Origin: Mikania micrantha | Taxonomy: Eukaryota; Streptophyta; Magnoliopsida; Asterales; Asteraceae | Assembly: GCA_009363875.1 (NCBI GenBank) | Contig: CM018683.1 | Location: forward strand, 45,373,711 to 45,437,710 | Reading direction: 5' to 3' | Length of the DNA stretch: 64,000 bases | Shown: positions 45,666 to 56,637 of the stretch, one piece after another | Numbering within the stretch: the first letter of the stretch is position 1 | Layout: every line of letters begins with the position of its first letter | Made by a program: the position numbers and the translations under genes | The notes under the pieces: model-generated | What the model saw: only the letters and a program-made list of their open reading frames with translations | The model's database searches: none | What the model was told of the DNA's origin: nothing

Positions 45666-46991
45666 CTACCAATCAAAATAATATGACTCCACACTCATCC
45701 GGGTCTTCTTGTTGTATACCCGGTAGGCAGCTTTCTCTGATGAATAGCCCACAAAGTAACACTCATCAGCCTGGTCATCAAACTTATGATTCGGCTCAGT
45801 ATGGAGGAGAGTACACAGACATCCGAACGACTTGAAATGACCAACTTTAGGCTTCTGGTTGAAGAAAATCTCATACGGGGTCTTCTGATGGTGTTTGTTC
45901 AATAATGCTCGATTTTGAACATAACAAGTTGTGTTAACAACTTTAGCCCAGAAGAATATTGGCAGTTTGAACTCTGACAGCATAGTCCGTGCAGCTTCAA
46001 TAAGCGTTATGTTCCTTCTTTCAGCAACTCCATTTTTCTTAGGTGTACGAGCTGCACTGTACTGCCAAGCAATCCCCTTCTCATCGCAGAAATCAATAAA
46101 TGCCTGATTTCTTAACTCAGTGCCATTATCAGTTCTGATCATCTTAACCTTTAGATTTTTCTGATTTTCGATCAGGCTGATAAACCTTTTCAGAATCTCT
46201 GGTGTTTCATCTTTCTTGGCCAGAAAGAACACCCAAGTGAATCTGGAATAATCATCTGTCACAACTAGACAATATGACTTTTTCCCGATGGTCATAACGT
46301 TGACTGGTCCAAAAAGATCCATGTGAAGAAGCTGCACAATTGATGAGATTGAATTGAACCATTTTGGCTTGTGGGGTCTATTGTGTTGCTTCCTCTTGGC
46401 ACACGCGATGCACTTCTCAATTATGGAGAAGTCTTTAGAAGGTAGGCCGATAACGTGATCTCCCTTAGAAAGTCGGCTGAGATTCTTCAGGTTTATGTGA
46501 CCCAGTCGGCGATGCCAAAGTAAACAGTCATTCTTTGATGCCTTTGAGAACAAGCAGGTGTTCTCAGTGAGTGAATTTGAATTCATATTGATGATGTAGG
46601 CATTGTTGATTCTCGAAGTCCTCATCAAGATCCACTTCTCAGGCACAACAAATCCGGGCTTTAGAATAAGACACTCCTTGTTTGTGAAGTGTGTTGATAA
46701 GCTCTTGTCACAAATCTGAGAAACACTCAATAAACTGTGATGGAGCTCTTCAACGTAATACACATCCTCAAAACTGAGAGTTTCACTAGTGACTGTGCCC
46801 TTCATACTTATCTTCCCTCCCTTGTCTCTAGCAAATGAGACGTATCCTCCATTGAAAGGTATGACTTCATGTAACTGAGAGAAATCCACAGTCATATGCC
46901 GGGAGCAGCCACTATCCACATACCAAACATTTTTAAGTTTACTAGGTTGTCCCTGCATTACACACACAATCAATGAGAAATGGGTACCCAA
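45666..46991 (-). CDS. C2 protease end and integrase (longest intact frame of C2)
   Basis: The frame of 441 codons begins near the end of the gag-pol linker. Early on it has the protease site VDSGCSRHMT. The GAG-pre-integrase region follows (WHRRLGHINLKNLSRL, then CIACAKRKQ, the His-His-Cys-Cys zinc set), then the catalytic core with Asp in HMDLFGPVNV, Asp in RTDNGTELRN and Glu in KKNGVAERRN, and finally FGCLCTLLHTEPNHKFD and ECYFVGYSSEKAAYRVYN. All three catalytic residues are present. It ends at VESYYFDW. In life it would cut the polyprotein and insert cDNA, but upstream and downstream breaks prevent a full polyprotein. Confidence 0.85.
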   Translation of the reverse strand: MGTHFSLIVCVMQGQPSKLKNVWYVDSGCSRHMTVDFSQLHEVIPFNGGYVSFARDKGGKISMKGTVTSETLSFEDVYYVEELHHSLLSVSQICDKSLSTHFTNKECLILKPGFVVPEKWILMRTSRINNAYIINMNSNSLTENTCLFSKASKNDCLLWHRRLGHINLKNLSRLSKGDHVIGLPSKDFSIIEKCIACAKRKQHNRPHKPKWFNSISSIVQLLHMDLFGPVNVMTIGKKSYCLVVTDDYSRFTWVFFLAKKDETPEILKRFISLIENQKNLKVKMIRTDNGTELRNQAFIDFCDEKGIAWQYSAARTPKKNGVAERRNITLIEAARTMLSEFKLPIFFWAKVVNTTCYVQNRALLNKHHQKTPYEIFFNQKPKVGHFKSFGCLCTLLHTEPNHKFDDQADECYFVGYSSEKAAYRVYNKKTRMSVESYYFDW

Positions 46992-48386
46992 ACCATAACA
47001 GGTTTAGGTACAGGTGGAACAACGGGTCCTTTCTTAACAACCCCTTTGGGCCTGACTGATTTGGCCCTGACGATTTTGTGCCTTGCACCACTACCATGAT
47101 CAATTGGTTTTGAAGGTGATTTCACTAGTGGTTTAGTTTTAGTTTTAAAAACCTTTGATTTTTGCTTGTGAAAACCAGAATGATTTAGTTTAACTGGTTT
47201 CGCCTTCTTGGTTGTGGGAGGATTTTGAGGAACCTTCTGAGGTGTCACCCTAGGCTTTGAGGATTGGTCAGTCCTCATTGATCTGATAGTAGGTTTAGCC
47301 TTGGGTGTGACCTTCAGATTCTTCCCAAAGAAGAATTCAGTAGGTCTGTGCAGACAATTTCTAGTAATGTGGCATGGTCTACCGCATGCAAAACAACATA
47401 CCTTTTTATGAAATTCTTTTTGGGTCCAATGGCTTTACATCACAATCACCATGACCAGAGGAAGTACTTGTAGAGGCCTGTTCCAATGACCCGGTTGGAA
47501 CAAAAGGTTCACAGTTAGGGTTCAACTTTGAACCTGCCTCTTTGGTGATTGTGGAATGAGCCATGTTCACCTGATGCATAGAAGAAGAGATTGATTCTAA
47601 AACAACATCACTCTTAACAAAAGTAGAATTACAGTTCTTAAACATCTCATTAGGTTTGATTTTAATTTCATCAAATCTTCCCACCAAATCAGTTTTTGGA
47701 ATATAAGGTGATGTTCTAAATGATGTTGAACACTCTGTGCTCCTCCCAACACTTCTTTCTTCATTCTTCTCCCTCAGACCTGTATCTTTTAATCTATTTG
47801 CACACACCTCAGAATCATCAGAAAATTTAGGTCGGTCTCAACTGGATCTACTGTCAGAGGAACTGGTTTGCTAGAACCAATGGCGAAATCATACCTTCGG
47901 TCTGATTTCATCAGCAGATCATCAACAGATGTGTTAATGTTGGGCGTAATGGAGTAGTTATGGTTAAACGGAGGTTTCACCTTAGTAAAAGCAAGCCCAA
48001 TTTTCTCCTTTCTCCTACACTGGACATCAATCATATTGGCCACCGCAGTGCTAGCTTACTCATATTTATCAACTTGAATTTTATTTTTGGATAATTGAGA
48101 CTTAAGATGCTCCAACTCTAAAGTGATTTCATCTATCCGACTCCTTGCGTCCCGATAGTTGGACTATTTATCACTTAATAATTCTTTTAATTATGAAATG
48201 TCGCGCCTTTCAACGTCAAGTTTCTTTTTGAAAAGTGCTTCATTTTTTTAGAAATTCAGAGTTAAAGTACTTAAGTTTGGTGACCTCCTTGATTAAGTCT
48301 TCATTATGAGAACGGTATTTAAAAACTTTATCAATGCAAGAAGTTGAGTAAAGATTTTAGGTTACCTCATTTTGCTTCTCATCCAC
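46970..48386 (-). pseudogene. C2 gag C-terminal and gag-pol linker region, broken
   Basis: Frames at 47789-48043, 47406-47807 and 46970-47278 lie in order on the minus strand and are separated by stops or shifts. The last is Lys/Pro-rich (HRSGARHKIVRA-type sequence, ending VMVWVPISH) and leads into the protease. Such a long basic linker is common in SIRE-type elements. About 340 bp at 48044-48386 hold only Lys/Leu-rich broken frames. No enzyme motif. Confidence 0.6.
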
Positions 48387-49726
48387 CTATGCCATAAATA
48401 CGTGGCTTAGGGTCATCTCCAGTTCTTGTATTTGATCACTCCAATCATAGGAGTCTGTCTCCTGAGTCACCAAAGCTTTAGACGTGCTAGCACCTCCCCC
48501 TGCAACAGCCTTCGCATCTGGCTTCTTTTCACCCTCCTTCGCCACCTTCAGCTGCTTACACACTCTTGCAAAGTGACCTGGCTGGTCATAGTTGTAGCAA
48601 CGCAGTTTTGATTTATCAAAACCCAGCTTCTTCCTGGGGTTGTTGCCGAAACTGTTCCTTCTATATTTCTTGATGAAATTCTTCGCATGGAAGACTGCCA
48701 TTGCCATCTGCCAAGAAATATCCATTTCTTCCACATCTGCCGGGTTAATCTGCTCCAAGTTATCTTGAGGGAGATTGGCCGATGCCAACTCTCCAGCAAT
48801 AAAGGCATTGTAACTTTCATAAACCCCTTGAACAGCAGCAGATTCTCTTCACTCTCCGGGCTAACCTTGGGCACTGAACTAACTTGCCCTAATGAAAGAA
48901 ATGAATTCTCAAACGGAACTGACTGTGATGAAGGAACTTGATAATGCTGAGACCCAAATGCTTGAAAATTGATGGCTGACAGAAGAACAACATTCTTTAA
49001 TGTGGGTGCAATGCCCTTAGAGCTAGCATGATTGAGGGCTCTTTGCTTGTCATACATGTCATAGGAGTTGATAATGGAGATCAACTCTCTCAGAGTGGTC
49101 TTGTACATGTCTTTGGTTCTCTTGATGGTGGTGCAATTGGAATTCCAATTATATGGCAATGAGTTCAAGAGCTTTTTGTTCACTTCTCCCTTAGACATCT
49201 TAATCCCAGCACTGGTCATCTCAGTCATAAGATGTGTGAATCGGTTTAGTTGAGCTTCCAATGACTCTTCTTTGATGTGGTTGAACATGTTGAACCTTTG
49301 CCTTAACATATCTTTGCGGCTCTCTCGCATGTCCTCATTACCCTCAAAAATTTCTACCAAAGCGTCCCAAAGTTGTTTGGCTGTTTGATGTTCCTTGAAC
49401 CTGTGAGCAACGTCGGTTGACAACGCCATGGTGATTGAAGCGTATGCCTTATCATCTTTCTCTTTCAAAATAATTTCGTTTTCCGTATACAGTTCAGGGT
49501 CTTTGGGAATGAATCCATTGAGCTCACTCTGGTACATGGGCACGTAAGGCCCTTCTTCAATTGACCTCCACAGCTTCGAGTCAGTGTACTTAATGAATGA
49601 TTGGAACCTGAATTTCCAATCCTGAAAGTTATCTCCCGACAAAAGCCTAGGTGGCTTTGTTCCGGTGCCGATTTCATTATCCAAGTTGAGCAGGTTAGAC
49701 AGGTTGGTATGGTTCTTTGATGCCAT
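48387..49726 (-). pseudogene. C2 gag
   Basis: ATG at 49726 (MASKNHTNLSNLLNL), then RLLSGDNFQDWKFRFQSFI, AKQLWDALVEIFEGNEDMRE, LLNSLPYNWN and LRELISIINSYDMYDKQRA: the copia gag (UBN2-like) order. After about 310 codons the frame shifts near 48790 to one reading VEEMDISWQMAMAVFHAKNFIKKY, followed by a zinc knuckle CYNYDQPGHFARVC in which the second Cys is Tyr. Gag would build the particle and bind RNA; the knuckle change and frameshift are disabling. Confidence 0.88.
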
Positions 49727-50246
49727 GATTAATCACAAAATTTTCTAAGTGTAGTTCTCGAACTCTTAAACATTGCTAAGTACCAAACTGTGTACGAAGT
49801 CCAGTCAATACTCGAAACAACACAAATACCCGAAGTCCAATGAATATTCAAAATCCAAAGTGTTCGAATTCTAAGGGTAATCGAACCTCAGATATACTCA
49901 AAATCAACAGCGTATTCGAACCCTTGTGTACTCAAAACTTTCAATGTATCCGAACTCAAACCTCTATTCGAAATTGACCTTGTACTCGAACTCAATGTGT
50001 AATCGAAACCCCATTTAATCGAAATCACCAATCTGTAGTCGAAATCCAATTGTATCTGAATTCTACTATACTCGAAAAAGCTGTGTTCGAAATTTAAACT
50101 CGAAAACACTTGAAAAATTTCCGAAGAAAAATTTCTGAAGATTCAGAGTACCAAATTTGAATAGCAGCTAGAGGGAATAGAGTAGAACAAGAAAGCAATG
50201 AACTTGCACTGAAAAGCTTATACCTTGATGTAGAAAAGAGCACTAA
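49727..50246 (-). repeat. C2 leader rich in TCGAA words
   Basis: No gene. About twenty copies of a loose TACTCGAAATC-like word recur at 15-25-nt spacing (49745-50115). Confidence 0.75.
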
Positions 50247-50259
50247 GGCTCCGATACCA
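50247..50259 (-). other. C2 primer binding site
   Basis: Minus strand TGGTATCGGAGCC, two bases inside the 5' LTR end. It differs by one base from the initiator-tRNA-complementary consensus. Confidence 0.85.
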
Positions 50260-50261
50260 CT

Positions 50262-50634
50262 TGTAGGTCCCTAAACTGATTAAGAACCGAGCTTTGAGCC
50301 TCCAATATGCATCAAATGACTCTACAACGTGCAGAATCCGGAATAGATCACAAGAACAAGAAGAAAGATCAAAACTTTGATAAATTCAATGTAGTACACG
50401 AAACAATGCCTCAATACGTCTAGAGAGCACGCTTCGGGAATCCAACCCTAGAATAGTACAAAATAAGTCTATTTATACTACTCTAGGAGTACTCGAACCT
50501 CTATACACGAAAATGGTCGAGTACTCAATAAACTACAGTACACGAAAGACTAAGTATACGAAAATAAACAAAATCAGGTCTTCGACTCTTCTTGGGTTGA
50601 CTTTGCCAGTCTTCATCTTTAGTTTGGCTCTACA
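50262..50634 (-). repeat. C2 5' LTR (373 bp)
   Basis: The plus strand starts TGTAGGTCCC and ends GGCTCTACA, then target duplication CTAAA at 50635-50639. Roughly 94% like the 3' LTR by eye. Confidence 0.95.
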
Positions 50635-50639
50635 CTAAA

Positions 50640-51423
50640 GCACAACGTATCATCCTCAGATGGATGGTCAGAGTGAACAGACCATTCAAACCTTGGAGGA
50701 TATGTTACGTGCGTGTATTATTGATTTTGGGGGTAACTGGGATAACTATTTGTCGTTGGCAGAATTTTCATACAATAATAGTTATCATTCTAGTCTTGGA
50801 ATGCCACCATATGAGATGCTTTATGGGAAGAAATGTCGTACTCCAGTTTGCTAGGATGAAATTGGTCAACGAGAGATTGTTGAAAAGGAGTGATTAAAAT
50901 GACTAATGCAAAGATTGATCAAATTAGAGCTCATCTGAAAGCGGCTCAAGACTGATAGAAATCGTACACGGATAAAAGGAGAAGGCCGATAGTGTTCTAG
51001 GTGGGGGACTTTGTGTTGTCAAAGGTTTCTCCTTGGAAATGAGTAACTATTTTTCGTAAGCGTGGGAAGTTAAGTCCACGCTTCATCGGTCCTTTTAGGA
51101 TCATTGCTCGGGTTGGTGAAGTTGCTTATCGTCTAAAACTATTGGGTGAGTTGAGTGGCATTCATAACACTTTACATGTGTGTCATTTGAGAAAGTGTTT
51201 GGCGGATGAGTCGGCTTATGTGCCATTGGAAGATGTGGAAGTTGCTGACAAATTAATTTATGTGAAGAAACCGGTGGCAATATTAGACCGAAAGATAAAA
51301 CGACTTGGAAACAAGTCGTTGAACCAAGTCAAAATGCAATGGAAGAATAAGAAAGAATCTGACACAACGTGGGAGTCGGAAGATGAAATGAATAAATTCT
51401 ATCCCTTTTTGTTTGATATGTAA
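50640..51423 (+). pseudogene. G3 integrase C-part and chromodomain tail
   Basis: Resumes the integrase cut at 38120: YHPQMDGQSEQTIQTLEDML (the Glu of the catalytic triad is present), FSYNNSYHSSLGMPPYEML. Stops occur near 50853 and 50955, then FRIIARVGEVAYRL, GELSGIHNTLHVCHLRKCL, and a chromodomain-like end LNQVKMQWKNKKESDTTWESED to a stop at 51421-51423. A polypurine tract follows at once. Broken, non-functional. Confidence 0.88.
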
Positions 51424-51426
51424 ACT

Positions 51427-51463
51427 AGTTTCGGGGACGAAACCCCGTTAAGGGAGAAGAACT
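51427..51463 (+). promoter_or_regulatory. G3 polypurine tract with hairpin
   Basis: GTTTCGGGGACGAAAC is a 6-bp inverted repeat with a GGGA loop. AAGGGAGAAGAACT follows and precedes the LTR start TGTAAAGACC. Confidence 0.8.
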
Positions 51464-53626
51464 TGTAAAGACCCGATTTAACTTATTATTAAAATAATCA
51501 ATATGTGATATAATTTTAAGTTAAATGGTGTTGTTATGTGTTGGTTTGGTTATATATTTATTTAATTGCAAACCTTAGTTAAATGTTAACTAGAAGGTTG
51601 AGGGGGGCTAAATTGCCAAATGATGAAAGATAAATTAAAATGGCTTTTTTAAAGGGGAATGGGGGTCAAACTTGGTCAAAATCAGAATTTGGTTGGGAGG
51701 CTAGAAGTGGGTGACGACCAAGAAAGAGAAAAACAAGAAAATCTGGTTTTGACCAAAATTCACCAAGTAAACCCATTCTGATCATGAATGCAAGTTTGAA
51801 TTTGTATTCCTCATCTAATTTCACAGCTCTAGGTATGTAAATTCATTTGTGTTGTTTAATTTCGTGGGTCTCCATGGGTGGGTTAGATTAGTAATGATAA
51901 AATCAAAATTTTGGGTGTTTGGGGTAGTTAACACATGTGATTGTGTGTTGTTGTGATGAAAATCAACTAACCTAACTATTTTGTATGTATTTAGTTTGAA
52001 AATTAAGAGTTTGAGTTTTGGGAAATTATGAGTTTGGGTGAAATTGGTGGATGGAATGAACTAAAGATTTAAAGTGGTGAGTTGATCTTGTGTTGATAAT
52101 CTATGTGCAAAATTTTTGTTCAAATATTCATAAAGTGACGGCTTGATGATTTATATAATTTGAAAGGGAAATGATGATATCATATATGATGATGTTGAGG
52201 TGTTATAAAAGCTACACATAAGGTGTTTGAGGAAATGCCTCAAACAACTTAAATGCAAGAATGAATTGTGATTATTGGTGAACTTGGGGAAATGGTTCAA
52301 AAACTCAAATAGATGATTTGTTAGTAGTGTTTAGCCTAATTTCATATATTGAAAGAAATTGGAATGTAAATTGATGAATTAGGAGAGTTTGACTATATTA
52401 AAGTCAAATATGATGATAATGGGTCAAAGGGGTTAAAGTTTGTTTCTTGTGTATTACTCCTAGATTGAATGTGTATGTGTGATAATATGATCTAGGAGAT
52501 GGAAGACAAACCAAAGACCCGGTAAGGAGAAGATTTAATCAAGTGGCCTTAAGGATCAAGGTGAGTAAACCTACACATGATTATGCAACCATAAGACATA
52601 ATCATGATTTTGTTAAATGGTTGACTTAATTGCACTACTTGATGTAGTTACTTGTATTGAAATGGTGTTTGTTGTGTATGCATAACTTAAGTTTGTGTAA
52701 CTGTTTGTTAGATAATAATTGACAAACTATTGTGGTGGGTGATCCACATTGGTGTGGAATATGAAGTAAGACCAAAATTTAGTGGCAATGGTGTGATGAT
52801 CCACACTCGTGTGAAACAATTTGTAAGTCCATGCTCGTATAGAAAAGGAGATGATCCACATTCATGTAGAAGTTGTTGTATGACCACTATTGAGTGGCAT
52901 TTGAGAATGATCCATATTCGTGTGGAAGAAAATGGATATAGGTAGAAAACTGAGTCAAACAACCCGTTAAGTAATATTGTGGTAATTACATGTTGTAAGT
53001 CACCATGATAGGTTTGGGACTTAAACATCTATTAAAATAGTGTCATGGAATGGATTTAGAGGTAAAGGATTGAGCGAAAGCGATCGGAAATGGTCAAAGA
53101 TAGTTTGGCATTTGAAATGGTGAAATTGTCAGGTCTGCGAGTATTTTACGCCAGTTGGAGTATTTTATGCCGGTTGTAGAGTATTTTATGCCAAACCCTT
53201 CTGTTTATGCCAGGGCAGGTGCGTATAATACGCCAGATGGAGTAAAATACGACGGCTAGTGTTTTTCAATGCCAAATTTCATTTCCTTGTCAGATATTGA
53301 TCCGTAAGGTGTACAGGCTCATCTCATTTAGTCCTTTTGGACTAACACTTGATTCTTTGGTGGTGTTTACAGGTCAGAAGTAGGATCAACTACGAATGGG
53401 ATGATCGGATACTAATGATCGAACCAAGCTTGTAGTAGCATGCTAATGTTTTGACAAAATCAACTTTTGTAAATCATTGTAAATAGTTTAAGGGCGGTTA
53501 GTGTTAACAAACAATTATGTTTTAGAAGTTTTTAATGTTAAATTAAGATCTAGTTGTGTTATGTAACTCACGTAAATTTGAAAATTTTTGGGACATGTTT
53601 TGTAAATTTTTGGGACATGTTTCATA
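51464..53626 (+). repeat. G3 3' LTR, end missing
   Basis: Matches the 5' LTR from TGTAAAGACCCGATTTAAC. The last about 50 bp (CGTAAATTCC... to GTGCCACA) and the target duplication are absent; sequence jumps at GGGACATGTTTC into C1. A 20-bp tandem duplication (AAATTTTTGGGACATGTTT) lies just before the break. The hairpin array is at 52744-52925. Confidence 0.85.
52744..52925 (+). repeat. Hairpin array in the G3 3' LTR
   Basis: Counterpart of 33060-33241 with the same 28-nt phase. Units 1, 6 and 7 keep paired arms (CCACATTGGTGTGG, CCACTATTGAGTGG, CCATATTCGTGTGG). Units 2, 4 and 5 have lost pairs (for example CCACATTCATGTAG). Confidence 0.85.
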
Positions 53627-55370
53627 TCGGATATCCAGTTCGCATCACTGTATCCTTCTATAACAGTTGGATCTCAACCATAATGCAGTCCATAGTTTCT
53701 TGTGTATCTTAAGTACCTTAGTAATCTTGTCATGCTCATCAATGTTCAGAGCTCGAATTACTAGTATATATACTTAGTATGCTCACAGCATATGCTAAGT
53801 CTGGTCGTATACATGTCATCAGATACATCAGATTGCCAATAATCCTTGAATACTCCAACTGAGCAACACCCTCACCTCTATTTTTGATAGATGTTGGGTG
53901 GTATCTACAGGAGTTTGAGCCACACTTGTATCCCGCGCATTGAACTTTTCAGGGATTTTGTCCTCATAGTGAGATTGGCTCAACACAAGACCATTTTGGG
54001 TTCTATTGTTCTTTATACCAAAAATCACATCAGCTATACACATGTCTTTCATTTCAAATCTCGTTTTTAACTTGTATTTAGCATATTTGATCATCTTATC
54101 ATCACTCCCCACGATAAGCATATCATCTACATAAAGACATAATACCACATAACCTCTCATTGTGTTTTTCACATAAACACACTTGTCGCATTCATTAATT
54201 TTGTAACCATTGTTAAGGATAGCTTGGTCAAACTTTTGATGCCATTGTTTTGGAGCTTGCTTCAAGCCATACAATGACTTGAATAATTTACACACTTTTC
54301 CTTCTTGGCCAAGAGCTGAGAAACCCTCAGGGTTGCTCCATGTAAATTTCCTGTTCTAAATCCCCATTTAAAAAAATGGTTTTAACATCCATTTGATGGA
54401 CTTCCAAATTTCTTAAAGCCGCTATTGCAAGCACCAACATTATCGACGTTATTCTAGTCACATGCGAGTAAGTATCAAAGTAATCTACTCCTTCTTTTTG
54501 TCTAAACCATTTGATCACTAACATTGCCTTGTACTTATCAATGGAACCATCAAATTTCATCTTCCTTTTGAATATCCATCGATATCAAAGTGGTTTACAC
54601 CCTGATGGAAAATCTACTCACTCCCAAGTATGGTTTTTTAAGATCGAATGATTTTCATTCTTGATCGCCTCTTTCCATTGAGGTCCTTCCGAATAGGTGA
54701 CTGTTCACGATAGGTTTTGGGCTCTCCCTCAACAATATAAGTAAGAAAATCAGGTCAAAAAGATTTTTAAATCCTTTGCCTTTTACTTCTTCTTGGCTCA
54801 ACCTCTTCAGCCTCTAATTGTTCTTGATTATCATCATGAACAATCTCATCAACTGTTGTTGATGAACATGGGAGTTCCTTTTTCAAACAAGGAAACACTT
54901 TTTCAAAGAATGATGCATTCCTTGACTCTATTATAGTAATCTTGTGTATTTCAGGATTCTTTGAATCATGAATAAGAAACCGATATGCACTACTATGATG
55001 AGCATAACCAATGAATACACAATCCATGGTTTTGGGTCATATTCTTTGAACCTTTGGTGGTGGAACCACCACTTTTGCTAGGCACCCCCACACTTTTAAG
55101 TATTTATAAGATGGTTTTTCGCCCATCCATAACTCATAAAGAGTTACATCCTTTTTCTTGAAAGGTATTTTGTTTAATAGATAAGTAGTGATAAAATGTC
55201 CCCCACATGTCCTGACTCATTCCAGAACTTAACAACATGGCATTCATCACTTCTTACAATGTACGATTATTTCGTTCAACAATGCCATTTTGTTGTGGAT
55301 AATAAGGAGCAGTGCATTCGTGTATGATTCCACTTTGTGCACAAATGTCAGCAAAAGGTGAAACATATTC
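53627..55370 (-). pseudogene. C1 integrase C-part, RT and start of RNase H
   Basis: Minus strand from 55370: GEYVSPFADICAQSG and PQQNGIVERNNRT (integrase end with the catalytic Glu), decayed FYHYLSIK, then MDCVFIGYAHHSSAYRFL, an Arg/Lys-Arg linker (EEVEPRRSKRQR), RT with VIKWFRQKEGVDYFDTYS, VHQMDVKTIFLNGDL, LFKSLYGLKQAPKQWHQKF, and an intact YVDDMLIVGSDD box, then the RNase H start with a GYSDANW-type motif at 53640. G3 interrupts at 53627. Several stops and shifts. RT of this family copies the element RNA. Confidence 0.88.
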
Positions 55371-55623
55371 ACCAACCAATTCATGGCCATTGAATAGGCA
55401 AATGAAAGGTTTTCTATTTTCTTTTACTTTTTTCTTTTAAAAAAGTTTTCTGTTTTATTTTATCTTTTTCTTTTAACACTTTAAACAACACATATTCGAG
55501 CATCGATATCTCATTCATCTTATTTCCGTTTTGGTCCATGTTATAGAACAAAACGTAATCTATATTCGTAACATATACGAATAATAATAATAATAAAACA
55601 TATTTATTATTAAAATTCCAACA
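55371..55623 (-). repeat. C1 5' LTR remnant fused to integrase
   Basis: Matches the right part of 6293-6878 and ends ATTCCAACA (minus-strand start TGTTGGAAT). At 55371-55380 the LTR sequence ACCAACCAAT meets integrase, so the rest of the LTR, gag, protease and most of integrase are deleted. ACCAACCAA is shared with the intact LTR at the break. Confidence 0.75.
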
Positions 55624-56630
55624 ATGAGATCGTTTTCGTAAAAAAGAACCGATTCATCAATCCAAAGTTTGATTATTTTTGGATTATGCAGTTTAACTAA
55701 AAAACAATTATGTAAAATTATTAAAGGGGTGAATTATACTTTTTGCCCAGTTATATAACTCATCAAACTACCAATTGTTAATTTAAATGATGAAATTGTT
55801 GTGTTTTTAAATAAATGATGATATTTGTAATTAGCATTGATAAAAGTTTTAATTCATAATTACTTGTACATTATAAATGGTCTTGTAAATACTCTAACTA
55901 TGAATACAAAATTTATAACATTAAATTTTATATTACTTCTTAAACCATTATATATAATTTTTAAAATATATTTTTGTAACATAATTATAATATATAATTC
56001 ATGTATGAATAGGATTGTTTTCTTCCTTTTTTTGCCCTCTAAGTTTATTTTATAGTTCAAACTTTTTTTTATTATTTAATTCTTTGTTTAAAACTTTTCT
56101 CACCAAAGCTTTATTAGTTGAGACTTTTTTTTCTCTTTGTTATTAATTTTTTATCTTTTCAAGTTATTATTTTCATATATTGCAAATATGCTATTGGAAA
56201 TCCGATTATTTTCTTTTATGTCACGGTTTAACATATTGGTAGTACGCTTTTTGTAAATTAATTTGTGTTTTTTAATGTCATTTTTTTTATGTCGTAAGTT
56301 TTGTGCGATTTCTAAATATACTGTCACGTTATATTCAACCACTTCTTGATATTTAATATTGAAACACGATAACCTTAAACGCTTTTAATGTATTTAATGA
56401 CGTCAATATCACTATTAAAACACGCGGACATTACTAAAACTTACAACGATGTCACGTATCAAACGGTGATGAATTTTCGTAAACTCATAAAAGAAAAAAG
56501 AAGTCATAAAAGAAGAAAGTGTTGTGGATGTTTTGCAATGATGTTAGAAAAAATCCAAAATTTGGTTTTATCTTGACGGGTTATTTCGGGTTAATACTTT
56601 AAAAGTGAGTTATTATTTGTACACAATCAT
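55624..56630. other. Unassigned AT-rich intergenic DNA
   Basis: No gene, RNA or clear repeat. Short frames (for example 55837-56055, 56388-56576) have biased AT-rich composition and no recognisable motif. Confidence 0.6.
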
Positions 56631-56637
56631 ATATATA

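Larger units (their letters stand above)
38126..50634 (-). mobile_element. C2: SIRE-like Ty1-copia element (12.5 kb)
   Basis: Minus strand: 5' LTR 50262-50634, primer site 50247-50259, gag 48387-49726, linker, protease and integrase 45666-46991, RT 43920-45155, RNase H 43551-43898, spacer, extra ORF 38522-41610, polypurine tract 38500-38513, 3' LTR 38126-38499. The large size, the extra ORF after RNase H and the gag style fit the SIRE/Maximus clade. The 5-bp target duplication is intact. The LTRs are visibly more diverged than those of G4. Stops, frameshifts, an RT deletion and an Asn in the RT box show it is dead. Confidence 0.93.
31793..53626 (+). mobile_element. G3: Ty3-gypsy chromovirus interrupted by C2
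   Basis: The 5' LTR is 31793-33970, the primer site 33973-33986, gag 34514-35640, pol to 38120 resuming at 50640, the polypurine tract 51427-51463, and the 3' LTR 51464-53626. Without C2 it is about 9.3 kb. It lies in the RNase H of C1. The left flank is TCTTT (31788-31792). The right LTR end and flanking duplication are lost: the LTR is joined to C1 at a TTTC shared by both sides. Stops and frameshifts make it inactive. Confidence 0.9.
6293..55623 (-). mobile_element. C1: outermost Ty1-copia element, split by two later insertions
   Basis: I join four minus-strand pieces: 3' LTR and tail 6293-7062, RNase H 31497-31792, RT and integrase 53627-55370, 5' LTR remnant 55371-55623. The strongest evidence is at the G3 insertion. 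RNase H stops after a YSDANWISDM-type motif at 53627 and resumes with KDSKFTIGYVFTLG at 31792, exactly the order of copia RNase H. The G2 join is weaker: the motif SRHIRRRHN is cut at 31497, and a decayed QLL-type continuation seems to resume at 7062. The two LTR ends belong to one family (TGTTTGAATTTTAATAAT versus TGTTGGAATTTTAATAAT, minus strand). No matching target duplication was found. Confidence 0.7.
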
